From Phytopythium helicoides (Eukaryota; Oomycota; Peronosporomycetes; Pythiales; Pythiaceae), in NCBI GenBank assembly GCA_024867545.1, contig JANFNE010000037.1, forward strand, positions 558,001 through 622,000: a DNA stretch of 64,000 nucleotides, written 5' to 3'. The position numbers and the translations under genes are program-made. This document shows, in pieces, positions 1-10,800 of this stretch. The notes beneath the pieces are model-generated. The model ran no database searches. It saw only the letters and a list, made by a program, of their open reading frames with translations, and had not been told where the DNA came from. Numbering within the stretch: the stretch's first letter is position 1; each line of letters opens with the position of its first letter.

Positions 1-1035
1 TTTCTTTCTGACCGTTGATGCGGCACGATTTGATTGAACAAACAAAGGCCGCAATGCCGTGCACTCCAATGTGCAAGATCAAGAGCGAGATTTCTTCCCA
101 TCACTAGCGTGGGTAACAGCTTGTAGAAGTGAATTCTTTCGCTTGCGACAACACACTGCAGCAAGCGCTTGCACTTCCGCGAATGGCGCAGAGTCCTACT
201 GCTAGTCACTTCATTCATTCAAGCCTCACCCAGATTTCTTCCTTCGCACTAACGAAGAGCTGTCACGCATTTGTATCTCGACCACCATTGAGACGATCAC
301 GGTCGAAACAGCAGGTTTGAACCAACGCGAGAGTCCACAAGCTGATCCCTCATGTCCTTCACAACAGGACAGCGCGCAACAACCATTGATTGAAGACGAG
401 CCCCATCTGGGTGCTTGGTTGATCAAATGGCCGGGTGTCCCAACGATAGCACCGCTCGCCACAGTCGAGCGTCAAAATCAGATTCATTTCCACTCAACAT
501 GCCTTCGTCGGGTGGTGCCTGCAAGCACTCAACCCTGACCGACTGGCCGGCGAATGGCACATGTTTCTAATGTATATTGGGGCCGTAAGCGACTGGGTCT
601 GGAAACCCTGGGCGAGGGCTCATTCGCCACCACGTGGCGAGAACTTATCGCGCAAATTACCCAGAGGCACGTGCCGTCAGCCAGCTGGGTGCCTTGACGG
701 AAGGCTTGAGCGTCACAAGCTGTGACTCACAAGCAGCGGCTTGAGGCGGCAAGAGCATTCACCACGAGCGTGTACGATGCCCGGTCTTTGGCTTCCGACA
801 AGACCCCTTTGCGCTGGAATCGGGGACTGCCAGTCATTGACCGGATGGCAAGCGTTAGGTAAGTCCACTGGATGCCGGAGCGGCTCACGGCTTTACATCA
901 AACGATGGCTACTTCGGAGCCCTGCCACTTTGGGATTTCCCGCCGAGTTTGGTCGCTTGTCCTTCTCGGTCTTACCTGCTGCGACGCGAGTCGCCAGGTA
1001 CAACCCTGCGAATCGATTGCGAGGCTGAAGGGGGC
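1..1035. other. No recognised gene
   Basis: Several short overlapping reading frames lie here, but none shows a recognisable domain or the strong GC-rich codon pattern of the neighbouring genes. A frame around 640-735 is open for about 30 codons and then broken, so a decayed coding or mobile sequence is possible but cannot be shown. Confidence 0.4.
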
Positions 1036-1887
1036 ATGAAGACGCTCCTGCTGCGCGAGATTGACGTCCGCGTGTGCCGTGTCGAGCCACACGACTCGAA
1101 CCAACTGCCTCAAGAGACTGGTGATGCATCAGCAACGACATCGGCCCGGTACATCTTTGCGGTGCGTCCTCGACCTAAGGCCAGGCAGCACCGCCGCGCG
1201 TATCACTACCTTCAGGACCGCGAGACACGAAGCTGGTTCGAGCTTGAGGACGACTCGATCGAGCCTCCGTGTCTGCTCGACGACGACGATGAGAGCCTCT
1301 TGGCAATCCCCGTGACGCACGAGGTGCCACGCACGTACTCGCAATGCCGCACGCTGTACCTCCAGCTGCTGGCGCTGACGGACGTACACGACCCAGACGC
1401 GTGCTGCTGCGCACTGGGCTCGTGCCCATTCTGGTCGCTTTCGGGGTCACTCAAGGCCGTCTCGTTCCCGCGCAAGACGCTGTTCAATTTCCAGTCACGA
1501 CGCGTATTCGAAACCCGCTCCCGTGCGCTATCCAGCTTCATGCTCGAGCTGCTTGCGTCGTTGCGCAGTTACTACCGACCTCGCCACTTCCTCGAGCAGC
1601 CCGAGCCGTTTCGTGGCGCCATGGCCTGCAAGGTGCTGGCCACGCTCGGCGTCTTTCTCGAGCTGCACGAGACGACTGTCGAGGAGAAGCTGCGGTTGGC
1701 AGAGCGTCGATTGCACGGTCGTTTGAGCCTCGAGGGATGGCTGGACCACCGCTCGTCGCAAGTGGGCGGCAAGAAGAAGGCATCCAGAAAGCACCACAGT
1801 CGTGCACAGCGTCTAGCCTCCGACGAGGAGCGAGAGCGGAAGACATCCGAGGGCGAGCAGTTGGCGCCGCAGCCTCGAGGTTCCTAA
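1036..1887 (+). CDS. PX-like phosphoinositide-binding protein
   Basis: A single-exon frame of 283 residues from the ATG at 1036 (MKTLLLREIDVRV). Upstream in-frame sequence is lower in coding quality, so this start is preferred. The first two thirds resemble a PX (Phox homology) domain: a basic RPRPKARQHRRAY strand region, then SFPRKTLFNFQSRRVFETRS, which matches the PX pattern of a proline-containing loop followed by a basic helix, then a helix ALSSFMLELLASL. The C-terminal 60 residues are basic and low in complexity (GGKKKASRKHHSRAQR). PX domains bind phosphoinositides on endosomal membranes; that role is inferred from the fold resemblance. Many oomycete proteins have a lone PX domain of this size. 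The family call is moderate and the partner or pathway is unknown. Confidence 0.5.
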   Translation: MKTLLLREIDVRVCRVEPHDSNQLPQETGDASATTSARYIFAVRPRPKARQHRRAYHYLQDRETRSWFELEDDSIEPPCLLDDDDESLLAIPVTHEVPRTYSQCRTLYLQLLALTDVHDPDACCCALGSCPFWSLSGSLKAVSFPRKTLFNFQSRRVFETRSRALSSFMLELLASLRSYYRPRHFLEQPEPFRGAMACKVLATLGVFLELHETTVEEKLRLAERRLHGRLSLEGWLDHRSSQVGGKKKASRKHHSRAQRLASDEERERKTSEGEQLAPQPRGS

Positions 1888-2104
1888 GTGTAAAAGCTGG
1901 CGCGCCGAACGCAGGCGTGCGAATGCAAGTCGTAACGAGCGATAACTTGGGAAAATGTATGAGACCAAGCACTCGGCTGTACGATTTTGGATGCATGACA
2001 CTGAGTGCACAACTCTAACGAACATGACACAGTCGCTCACTTAGATTGATGATAGATTACACCCCGCGCGGGCGGCCGGTGACACGGCGCCTACGACAGC
2101 AGAT

Positions 2105-5100
2105 CTAGTTGAAAAAGTAGGGGCTCTCCAGCACCACCTTGAGGTCCAGGTCACCGAGCTTAGGCACGTCGTTGAACTTGGTCTTGGGGAACCGCAGACG
2201 AAGCTGCAGTAGCAGTTCGTCCAGCAACGGCTGCTCGTATAGGCGCACGAACTCCTCACGCAGTCGCCGGTTCATGATGTCAACCGAGCACGGATGCGTC
2301 CAGTAACTGTCGTGCACGGCCGCGAACGCGATCTTGTCCTCCTCGAGACAGCGTGCAGCAGTCATTAGCATGTGCGTCGAGTCCAGCGAATGAACAAAGT
2401 TGGGCGGGAACGCCGACTTTTGACGACCGTTGCTCACAGGCAGTGACTCGGTCAGCACCATCAGCACGTGCTGCACCTTGGTGCGCACCTGTTGGGAGGT
2501 CGTGCGGCGGTACGGCTGCACGACCGGCAGACCGAGAGGAGTGATCCATGACATGGCCTGGCCGTTGTTTGCAACCTTGGACGCGCAGTCCGCCAGCCAT
2601 GCCATAATGCTACGCGCTGACGTGAACAAATCACCCATTGACTCCATCGTCAACTCTGCAGCGTAGCATGACGCGTGGTAAATCTGGTCCTCAAGCTCCG
2701 CATCCATCAGGTGACCACCCGTCAGGAAGACTTCTTCGAGACGCGCCGAAATTTGCTTGCGAGCGCCAATGTACGTCACACCGTACACACTTGTCATCAC
2801 CGTCTGCTTGACAACCTTTCGCGTGATCGTGCCCAGCAAGAAGCGCGCGAGCTTCCTCCGGCGGCGACGGGAGTACAGATCGCGAGCCGCCATTTTGCGA
2901 GCACGCACAGCTGGAGAATCATCTTCATTGATCTGCTCGTATGGCGGCAGCTCTTCATCGTCATCCGGGGCATCCAACTCAGCGTCGCGCTCAACCTTCT
3001 GCATCACTTGCGTCGCGACTCCCGTGTACACATCGCTGGGGCGAGGGCCGGGCACAAGGTTCACTTGCTCGCCACCTGACCGGTCGCGACCAAGTGCAGC
3101 GTAGTGCTGGAGACCGTTGCACGAGCCGTCCTGGTGAATGGGGATGTTCGACTCGTACTTGGTCGGGTCCGGCGAGTTCAGAGCGTTCGACAGCTCAAAG
3201 CACACGCCAAGTGCCAGGAACGGGTAGTCGGCATCCTTCCACCACGAACAGTCAGGGTCCGACTCGTTGAGCGGGTCGCGAGCCGACGCCAAGATCTTGT
3301 CAACGTGAGCATCCGCAAACTCAACTCGGTCATCAAACGAGCACTTGTCGACACCAAACACGTTGGCAAGATGGATCTTCATCCAGCGAAGACCCTGCTC
3401 GCCGATCGGCTTGCGGTCGCGGAACACCAGCAAGCTTCGAGACAGGTCCGAGCCGAGATGGTTAAGGTTCGGCGGGATCGGGTACACGCGGCCGCGAAAG
3501 TCCATGTTGTACGGGTAGTACAGCTCCTTCTCGTCCTTGAATTCTTCAGCGACCTGAAGCTTGTACAATGTATCGCATCGCAGCGAATGAAGCTCGTAGT
3601 TGTGCTGCTGGATCTGTTGACACGCAACCACGATGCATTAGAAATCACATACACGAAGACAGATGCAGCTTTGATACAGGTGCTGAAATGTGGATTGACT
3701 CGGTGGACAGCGCGTCGCACTGACGGCAAAACGCCATTCGAACCCGAGCACAACCGCTTGCTTTCGCACAATCAGTTTGAACCCGCACACGCACGATTGG
3801 AGATATCTCCAAAGAGCATGACGGGCTTGATTCTGGTGCATCGCACACACAATATGCAAGAAACAGGAAGCGGGACATACCTTGCGAACCATCTTGTCGT
3901 ACGTCTCACGCGCAGCTGGATCGTTTTCGTACTCCTCCTTCCACTCGGGCTCAGGCAAATCAGCGCGCGATGGAAGATCTCCGAATCCGCCACCCTTCTC
4001 CCACAGAGCCAGGATTACGTGAAGCACCTTCTTGTTGATGACCCACGGCACCTCAGCCAGCAGGTTCAGCGACTTGAAGAGAGGGTCGAGCTCACCACGC
4101 TTCACACAGTCCATCTGCCACGCCGAGTCACGCTGGCGCATGATCTTCGTATGCAGCTTGAGGTATCCGCCGTTCACAACGCTGGTCCACTTGGTCGGTG
4201 GCACAAGCATTGGGAGATAACGCGCCGTCCATGGCAGGATGTTCTCGCCCGGGTTCGTCTTGAGAACCGTGTTCGCGATGTCCGGGTGGATTTTGATCAC
4301 ACCGGCACGGCGGTTGCGCTCAAACACGTAGTCGTGCAGGAACGCGGGCTGCTGCTTCTTCGGTTTCTTGGCACCTTCCTCGTCATTGGCGTGGTGGCGC
4401 TTGTCGTGCACATCCGGGACAAAGCACGAGCGCTGGATGCAGTCAATCACCGCAGCGCCAACCTTCAGCTGGAGGCGCTTGTCCCACGCACCAACCTCGT
4501 CGTGGTAGGCGCGCATCTTGTCTTTGATGAGCTGACTCTCGACCATCGCAGCACGCTGCAGGTAGTACATGTCGGCTCCGCGCTTCTCCGCGCGCTCCTT
4601 CTGCACAATGATCTCTTCCTGCACAGCCTTGCCCATGGCGAGCGCGAGCTTGATGAACTTGGGACCCTTGGCCTCGCACAGGCACTGGTTCAGCATGACG
4701 TTCATGCCAGTCGCAGCCAGCACCTCGGGCTTGAGCATGAGCAGCGCCGGTCCGTACATGTTGCTGTCCATCGAGTGCTTTCCAGCGCGGATGCGCGCCT
4801 GCTCGTTGCGGATAAAGTCGCGCGCGGGGATCATCCACTGGCGGATGAGGTCCTTGGCGGCGTTCGTGTCCGAGGTGCGGCCGATCTGGCGCACCTTGAG
4901 GTGCGAGGACTTGAACTTGTCCATGGCCATCTCGTAGACGGAGCACTCGAGTCGCAGCTGGCGCGCGTAGCGGCGGCGCAGTTCCTGCAGCTCCTCTGGC
5001 GTGGCGCACTTGTCGATCTGCTCCTGCGGGATCTGGTAGTCGGCGAGCCACTTGTCGACGTCTGCGTCCGAGATGTGCGCGCGGCTGGCGCTGGCCAGCT

Positions 5101-5467
5101 CGGCGGGGTTGATCGCGTCGCCGGCCTCCTCGGCCGCCGCCGTGAGCGACGTCAGCTCGCTCGGCAGCGAGAACTCGGCGCGCGACTTCTGCAGCGCCGG
5201 CCGCGGGCGGATCTGCTGCGCGTTCAGCGCCCAGTCGGCGATGCTCAGCACGCGCTCCGAGTCGTCCGGCGCGTGCGCGTGCGCGGCCGTGGCGGCGGCC
5301 AGCGAGCTCTCGCGCCGCGCAGAGGACGCCGCCGAGGCGCCAGGCGCCGCCGCCAGCGCCCGCGGGTCCGCCCCGCGGTAGAAGGAGAGCGCGCGGCGGC
5401 GCAGGCCCGCGCGCGGGGCCAGCGGCGCCCGCGAGAGCTGCAGCAGGCGACTCGAGGACGGCGACAT
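2105..5467 (-). CDS. RPO41: Mitochondrial DNA-directed RNA polymerase (T7-like)
   Basis: Two exons on the minus strand, 5467-3881 and 3613-2105, separated by a 267-bp GTATGT...CAACAG intron, give 1031 residues. The arginine-rich N-terminus (SRLLQLSRAPLAPRAGLRR) looks like a mitochondrial presequence. Single-subunit phage-type polymerase motifs are all present: DFRGR near residue 567, the first catalytic aspartate D691 in HQDGSCNGLQHYA, the fingers motif R794/K798/Y806 (RKVVKQTVMTSVYG), and the second catalytic aspartate D964 in AVHDSYWTH. The protein ends in YFFN, close to the usual C-terminal aromatic 'foot'. It transcribes the mitochondrial genome. An alternative upstream ATG at 5545 would add 26 residues. 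The gene is divergent from the phosducin-like gene at 5899 and shares a promoter region rich in GGCCAAT boxes. The long antisense frame over this gene is a codon-bias shadow. Confidence 0.96.
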
Positions 5468-5898
5468 GGGCGCCTGTCTCGGGGCGAAGTGAGCGAGTGG
5501 CGCTCGGAAGGCACCATGGGAAGCGTACCGTAGAACGACTGGCATCGGGCAGGTGGGGTGATTTCGGCCAATCGCAGAAGGGTTCTGAAATGGCGCCCGT
5601 ACAGCACATACTCACGCCAAGAGAAAGCCGACGGCGCCCGCTGATTGGCGCGCGCGGTGCCTCGTAAGCGACCCGGCGCTAGCCTCCACGGCGTACGCGG
5701 ATTGGCCGAGGCCACGGCATTTTTGGCCAATGAGCGTTGTTAGGTGGTGGGTGAGAAGGGCTCTTTATTTGAATGAATGACGGTACAGTGTCGCCACTCA
5801 TTGAATTGAGCTTCCATTCAAAGAATTGTTGCCTAAAGTCGCACCTATGACGAAACGTATCGTACATCCATTCTGGAAGCGGCAGCACCTGGACGACC
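5468..5898. promoter_or_regulatory. Divergent promoter with four CCAAT-type boxes
   Basis: The 431 bp between the RPO41 start and the phosducin-like start contain TTTCGGCCAAT at 5562-5572, TGATTGGCG at about 5642, GGATTGGCCG at 5699-5708 and TTTTGGCCAAT at 5721-5731. They occur in both orientations. CCAAT boxes bind NF-Y in eukaryotes; that this holds here is inference. The same extended word recurs upstream of other genes in this window. Confidence 0.5.
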
Positions 5899-6879
5899 AT
5901 GAGCTGCTGCGGTGCCGCCGATGGCCACGTGCACGACCACCGCCACGGCCACACGCCGGACGATGAGGATGCGCTCGAGGCCGAGTACCTGGCGAATGAC
6001 CCCACGCTGTCCTCCTGCTGCGAGCGCGACATGCGCGACTACCGCAAGGCCCAGAAGCTCAAGGCGCAGCTGACGGTGGTCGATCCGACGTCCGCGGGCG
6101 TGCGTTTCCGCCAGCAGCTCTTCCAGCCCCCGCGCGCGGTCTCCGCTGCTGCTCCAGCAGTGACGCACGATTCTCCGACTGTAGATGACGACGATGACTC
6201 GGACTTGTCGGACGACGACTTCGGCATGGACGAGATCCTGGCAGCGAGGAGGAAGGAGATGGAGCGACAGATGCAGCAGGCGGCGCAGGACGCCGCCAAC
6301 GGCTATGGCATTGTGCAGGCGCTTTCGGCGGGGGCGTTCGTGCGGCAGGTCGTAGAAGAGCGCGAGGTGCCCAAGGTCGTGCTGTTCGTTGACGCCGAGT
6401 CGGCGCGCATCGCGGCGCTCCGGCGGGAGCTGGAGGCGGTGGCCAAGCGCTTCATCGGCTCCAAGTTCTTCACCGTGCAGGTCTCTTCTTCTGACGAGGA
6501 GGTGGCTCGTCAGCTGCGACTGCGGCGGCTCCCGTGTGTAGCGGCGTTCCGCGACGGCGAGCGCGTCGATGCCATGGCGATCGAGGACGGCGCGCTGGAG
6601 GACCTGCAGGTGCTGTGTGAGGCGCAGCTCCTGCCGTGGCTGACCATGTGCAGCGTGCTGTCGAGCGACCGGCGACAGCCTCCGCCTGCCAGTAGCGCCA
6701 GCGCCCAGAAGAAGAAGGTCCGTGGCGATGACGACAGCGAGGACGACGAGCCGAGCGGGTTCGACTGCGGCATGGACAACTGCCGCCTGCGGTTCACGTA
6801 CGAGCACGAGCACGTAGGCTCGTCCAAGGAGGTCAAGGCGGAGGTCTCAGCCTGGCGGCAGCCCACCGTGTCGCACTAA
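5899..6879 (+). CDS. Phosducin-like / TXNDC9-type thioredoxin-fold protein
   Basis: Single exon, 326 residues from the ATG at 5899. An N-terminal histidine-rich stretch (HVHDHRHGH) and an acidic DDDDDSDLSDDD segment are followed by a helical linker with MERQMQQAAQDAANGYG. From about residue 140 there is a thioredoxin fold: VPKVVLFVD, then a helix, then FFTVQVSSSDEEVARQLRLR, then the cis-proline strand LPCVAAFRDGERVD. There is no CxxC redox pair, as in phosducin-like proteins and TXNDC9, which act as co-chaperones of the CCT chaperonin in tubulin and actin folding. The C-terminal part has another acidic KKKVRGDDDSEDDEPSG tract. The fold call is good; the exact subfamily (TXNDC9, PLP2/3 or a lineage-specific relative) is not settled. 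Confidence 0.65.
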   Translation: MSCCGAADGHVHDHRHGHTPDDEDALEAEYLANDPTLSSCCERDMRDYRKAQKLKAQLTVVDPTSAGVRFRQQLFQPPRAVSAAAPAVTHDSPTVDDDDDSDLSDDDFGMDEILAARRKEMERQMQQAAQDAANGYGIVQALSAGAFVRQVVEEREVPKVVLFVDAESARIAALRRELEAVAKRFIGSKFFTVQVSSSDEEVARQLRLRRLPCVAAFRDGERVDAMAIEDGALEDLQVLCEAQLLPWLTMCSVLSSDRRQPPPASSASAQKKKVRGDDDSEDDEPSGFDCGMDNCRLRFTYEHEHVGSSKEVKAEVSAWRQPTVSH

Positions 6880-7801
6880 ATTCCAGTGAATGAGGAGCTA
6901 GCTGCGTCGAGGTGTTGCCGGGTGTAAGAGAATCCGAGCGTCCTCCACTGACTCGCGCATGCAACTGTCTGTGAGTCGCCGCGCTCCATCCCAACAACCA
7001 TCCTGATCACCGCCTGCAGCGCGAACACCGACGCCTGGATAGATGAGCGGCTGTCCCCCACGCGAGTGGCGCTCACTGCGCACCACCATGCAGCTGCTGG
7101 CACCCTGGCGCACGTCCGTCGAGAGGTCGGAGCCCCTCGTCACCTCCTCACGCACGTCAAGCGCCGATGTGGCCAGCCCGCCAATGGAATCGCGCGCGAC
7201 TTGCGAGTCAGGCCGCCGCCCACACGACGCCAAGGCTGCGAGCCGCGCATGTACAGTACGCGCCGCGCCCATGCATTCGCTGCCCCTGCAAGCGCGCGAC
7301 CGCTCCGGCCCCATGCGCGGCAGCGCCGGCAGCGAACTTTTCGAAGGAAGGCTGAACTTCCGTGCAACACCTCGACGCACGTTTCCCCTCTGTAGCTGCA
7401 TACCCCTCGATACAAACCCTACTTCAACCTACCATCTTTGTATGTGGAACACTTGGGTGTTAACCTATGTAACCCGATGTTGCCGCGCTCGACGGCCGCC
7501 CGCGACAGGCGCTGGGCCGGATTTGATTGTCGCGGCCGCTTCCATGGAAGCGGCATGTGCGGCCGCCACCTGGCGGCGCCGCGCGCAATTGGCAACGCGC
7601 TGGCTCGGCGCCGCGTGCCCGCCGCTCGTGGTGCGCCGTCCGACCCGCAGCCAGTTTTAGCGTCGACCGGCGCCGAGCGCGTGGATTGTCTGCCGGCCGC
7701 GCGATCCAAAACCGCCGGCGGACCGTCGTCAAGCAGCTTTTTTTACAGCCACAGCGCGCCTCGCTGGTGACGAGGGGCCACCGCCAGCCACACAGCCAAC
7801 C
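6880..7801. other. Intergenic region and cyclase-gene promoter
   Basis: No gene recognised. It contains a perfect 20-bp palindrome at 7535-7554 within a GC-rich segment; see the separate entry. The region lies between a gene ending at 6879 and the cyclase gene starting at 7802, both on the plus strand. Confidence 0.5.
7535..7554. repeat. Perfect 20-bp palindrome upstream of the cyclase gene
   Basis: GCCGCTTCCATGGAAGCGGC is identical to its own reverse complement with no spacer, about 250 bp upstream of the cyclase start codon. It could be a dimer binding site or a cruciform. It is flanked by NotI-like GCGGCCGC words on each side. Confidence 0.5.
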
Positions 7802-10800
7802 ATGAGCGCGGACGAGCACGCTGGCCCGCGCAAGGAGCTGGACGTGCGGCTGACCGCGTACCTGCCGGCCGTGGTGCGCCGCCACCTGGAGAAGCAGGAC
7901 ACGGCGGCGCCGCTGCGCGTGCCCAACACCCACCAGAGCACGGTCGTGAGCATGTTCGCCGACGTGTCGGGCTTCACGGCCATGACCGAGTCGCTCGCGG
8001 CGCGCGGACCCGTCGGCGCAGAGTACCTCGGCAAGCACCTCAACTCGTACTTCGAGCAGCTGCTGCGCCTCATCTCGGGCGCCGGCGGCGACGTGTTCAA
8101 GTTCGCAGGTGACGCCATGCTCGTCTTCTGGCCCGAGAACAAGGATGACACGCTGCAGAGCCTGCTGCGAAGAGCCATTCAGTGCGCGCTGCGCATCCAA
8201 GAGCACCTGCACAAGGCCGAGCTCGCCCCCGGTGTCGTGCTTAGCGTCAAGATGGGTGTTGGCATCGGCCGTGCGACCATCGCGCACCTCGGTGGAGAGA
8301 GTGACGGCGCGATCGACCGCATCGAGTACATCGCCGTCGGACCGGCGCTGCAGCAGGCGTTCGACTGCGAGCACCGCGCTGAGGCCGGCGACGTCATCTG
8401 CTCGCCTGAGTGCTGGAAGATGGTGGGGCAATTCTTCGCAGGAGATCCTGTTGATGCCGGCAGTGGATACCACAAGGTCAAAAGCGTCGAGTTACCCATC
8501 AAGCTCTGCTCGCGACGCCCGTCGTTCACGAGAGACGATGCGCAGCTCCATGCTCGCATGAAGCAGTACGTGTCGCGAGCAGTTTGGCCATACTTGGATG
8601 CGCACGACGAGTTCTGGGGATCCGAGCTGCGCGATGTGACTGTCCTATTCATCAACCTCGGATTTAGGTACGTCTGACGCACTTTTTCGAGTGCATTGCA
8701 TACGGTGTGCTTACTGAAGGTGCATTTCCAATAGCGAGGAGGATCTATCGACGATGCTGGATATGGCGGGCTTGCAAAAGCTGCAGGACGCGTTTTCGCT
8801 GGTGCAAAAATGCATCTACGAGTATGAAGGCACTATCAACAAGTTCCTGGTAGATGACAAGGGCAGCACCGTCATCGCAGCGTTTGGGTTGCCTCCTGTG
8901 ACGCACGAGAACGACCCCATTCGTGGGATTTTGGCATCACTGGCAATTTGCGCGGCGCTCGGCAAGCTTGATCTCAAGGCATCTGTAGGAATTACCACTG
9001 GAACCGCGCTTTGTGGCGTGGTTGGGCATCAGGGCAATCGCCGTGAGTACACCGTGCTCGGCGATATCGTAAATTTGTCGGCACGCCTGATGCAGAAAGC
9101 AAAGTCTGAGAGGGGTGGTGTGATTACGGATGAGGCCACGAAGAATTACACGCAAGACACGCTCCACTTTGAGGAACGCCCGGAAATTATGGTCAAGGGT
9201 AAGAATGACAGCATCAAGATCCACCGCCCGTACCCGCGAATGTCGATCCTGATGGAGTTCCACCTATCACAAACGGGAGCTGCCCCGATGGCCCCATCGC
9301 CAACAATCACCCCTTCGATGCACCACCGATCGAATCGAGCAGTCGTGCCCATGCGCAATGTTATGGAGAATATGCACCGTATCCAGGTCCGAGATGCACA
9401 GCGCCGTCTATCCCGACGCGGAGCAACGCTGACAGTGAATCGCCCGGCCATTGTCGAGAGTGACAGCTTTTCGCGGATTCGCAATGATTTGCTCGAGCAC
9501 TGTTCACAGCTCAACCCATTCTCGCCAAGCGGAGCATTTGTGCTTGAAGGTGACATAGGTGTCGGGAAGACATTCCTACTGAGTGCGGCGCTTGGCAGCC
9601 CTGAAGCTGGCTCGTACAACGTACTCCAAGGAACCGCTTGCCCGTTCTCGACCGGAAAGCCCTACGCAGTCTGGGCCGAACTCATCACCAAGTGTGCTCT
9701 CGAACAACAGATTCCCACTACTCCCAAGAGCACCACCTCCGTGTTTTCTGAGGAAACTTACTCATTGAATTCACCGACTTCAGCAGCACCATTGCTGCGG
9801 AATGGCACCTCAGCAAACCAGCAGCCAGGGACCGGCGGCTCCCGCGAAGTTGAACGACGGCGCCAAGTTGCACGGTTTGTGCGTCGCAAGATTATTGAAG
9901 GCGCTGCCCCGAACACTACTCTTGTCCGTTACGCATACCTACTGGATTCAATCCTTGAGACCAACTTTGCAGAAGTCGGCGATAGCGAGGAAGATGGACT
10001 CGGGCGGTTTGGCTCTGCAGCAACTACAAGCAGGACAGTCAAGCTCTTTGGAAGCGACATTGAGAACTCCGAACAAAGCAAGAAGAAGGAAAGCGATACC
10101 AAAGACTCGGTTGAAAACAATCAAGAGGAAGACCACCGTGGCAAATCTCTGACACAGTCGGCTCCAAGTTACGCGCATCCTAGTGCTACCAGCCCCGGAA
10201 AGCTACTCAAAGTGAAGGAGGAAGAGATTGCAGCGTGGTTTCTCAATCTTCTCGAGATGGACTTGGCCCAGAGAGAAGAAGCGATGGCTTCTATGGAGCC
10301 GCTGAATGGATCGTCAACCACTAGCCAAAAGCGCAAGGCCGCCCGCATGCGCGTTGAAAGTGAGTGGCGGCCGGCTGACCTAGATCTAAGCGGGATTCTA
10401 CTACTGTGCGCTCTTTTTGCCATTTCTCGCAACAAGAGCACCGTCTTCTGCCTCGACAACGCAATGTACATGGACGAGAAATCGTGGATCCTGGCGGCGA
10501 TTGTCATCAAGTATTTTACCAACTGCCTTGTCGTCGTCGGCACTCGGCCCCCGAGCTTCGCTCTGAATGAAAATACCGAGAGCTCGTCTTTCCGTAAGCA
10601 GCTGCGCGCACTCAAGCAGCTCAACTCGTCAGTCTGTCATGTCCTCGAACCGCTCGGCGCTGATGAAGTTGAAGCTCTCGCACGTCAGATTTTGGGTGTA
10701 AACCACATTCCAACGGAGCTTGCCGAGGTGTTTGTGTCGCGCAGCCAAGGCAATCCGCTCTTCTTGCACGAAATTATTGCCGACATGCAGCGCCAGCAAG

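Noticed and set aside
3104..5533. 809-codon plus-strand open frame over RPO41
   Set aside because: Antisense to a clearly recognised polymerase; long antisense frames follow from its GC-rich codon bias. The predicted protein is low-complexity and has no domain.
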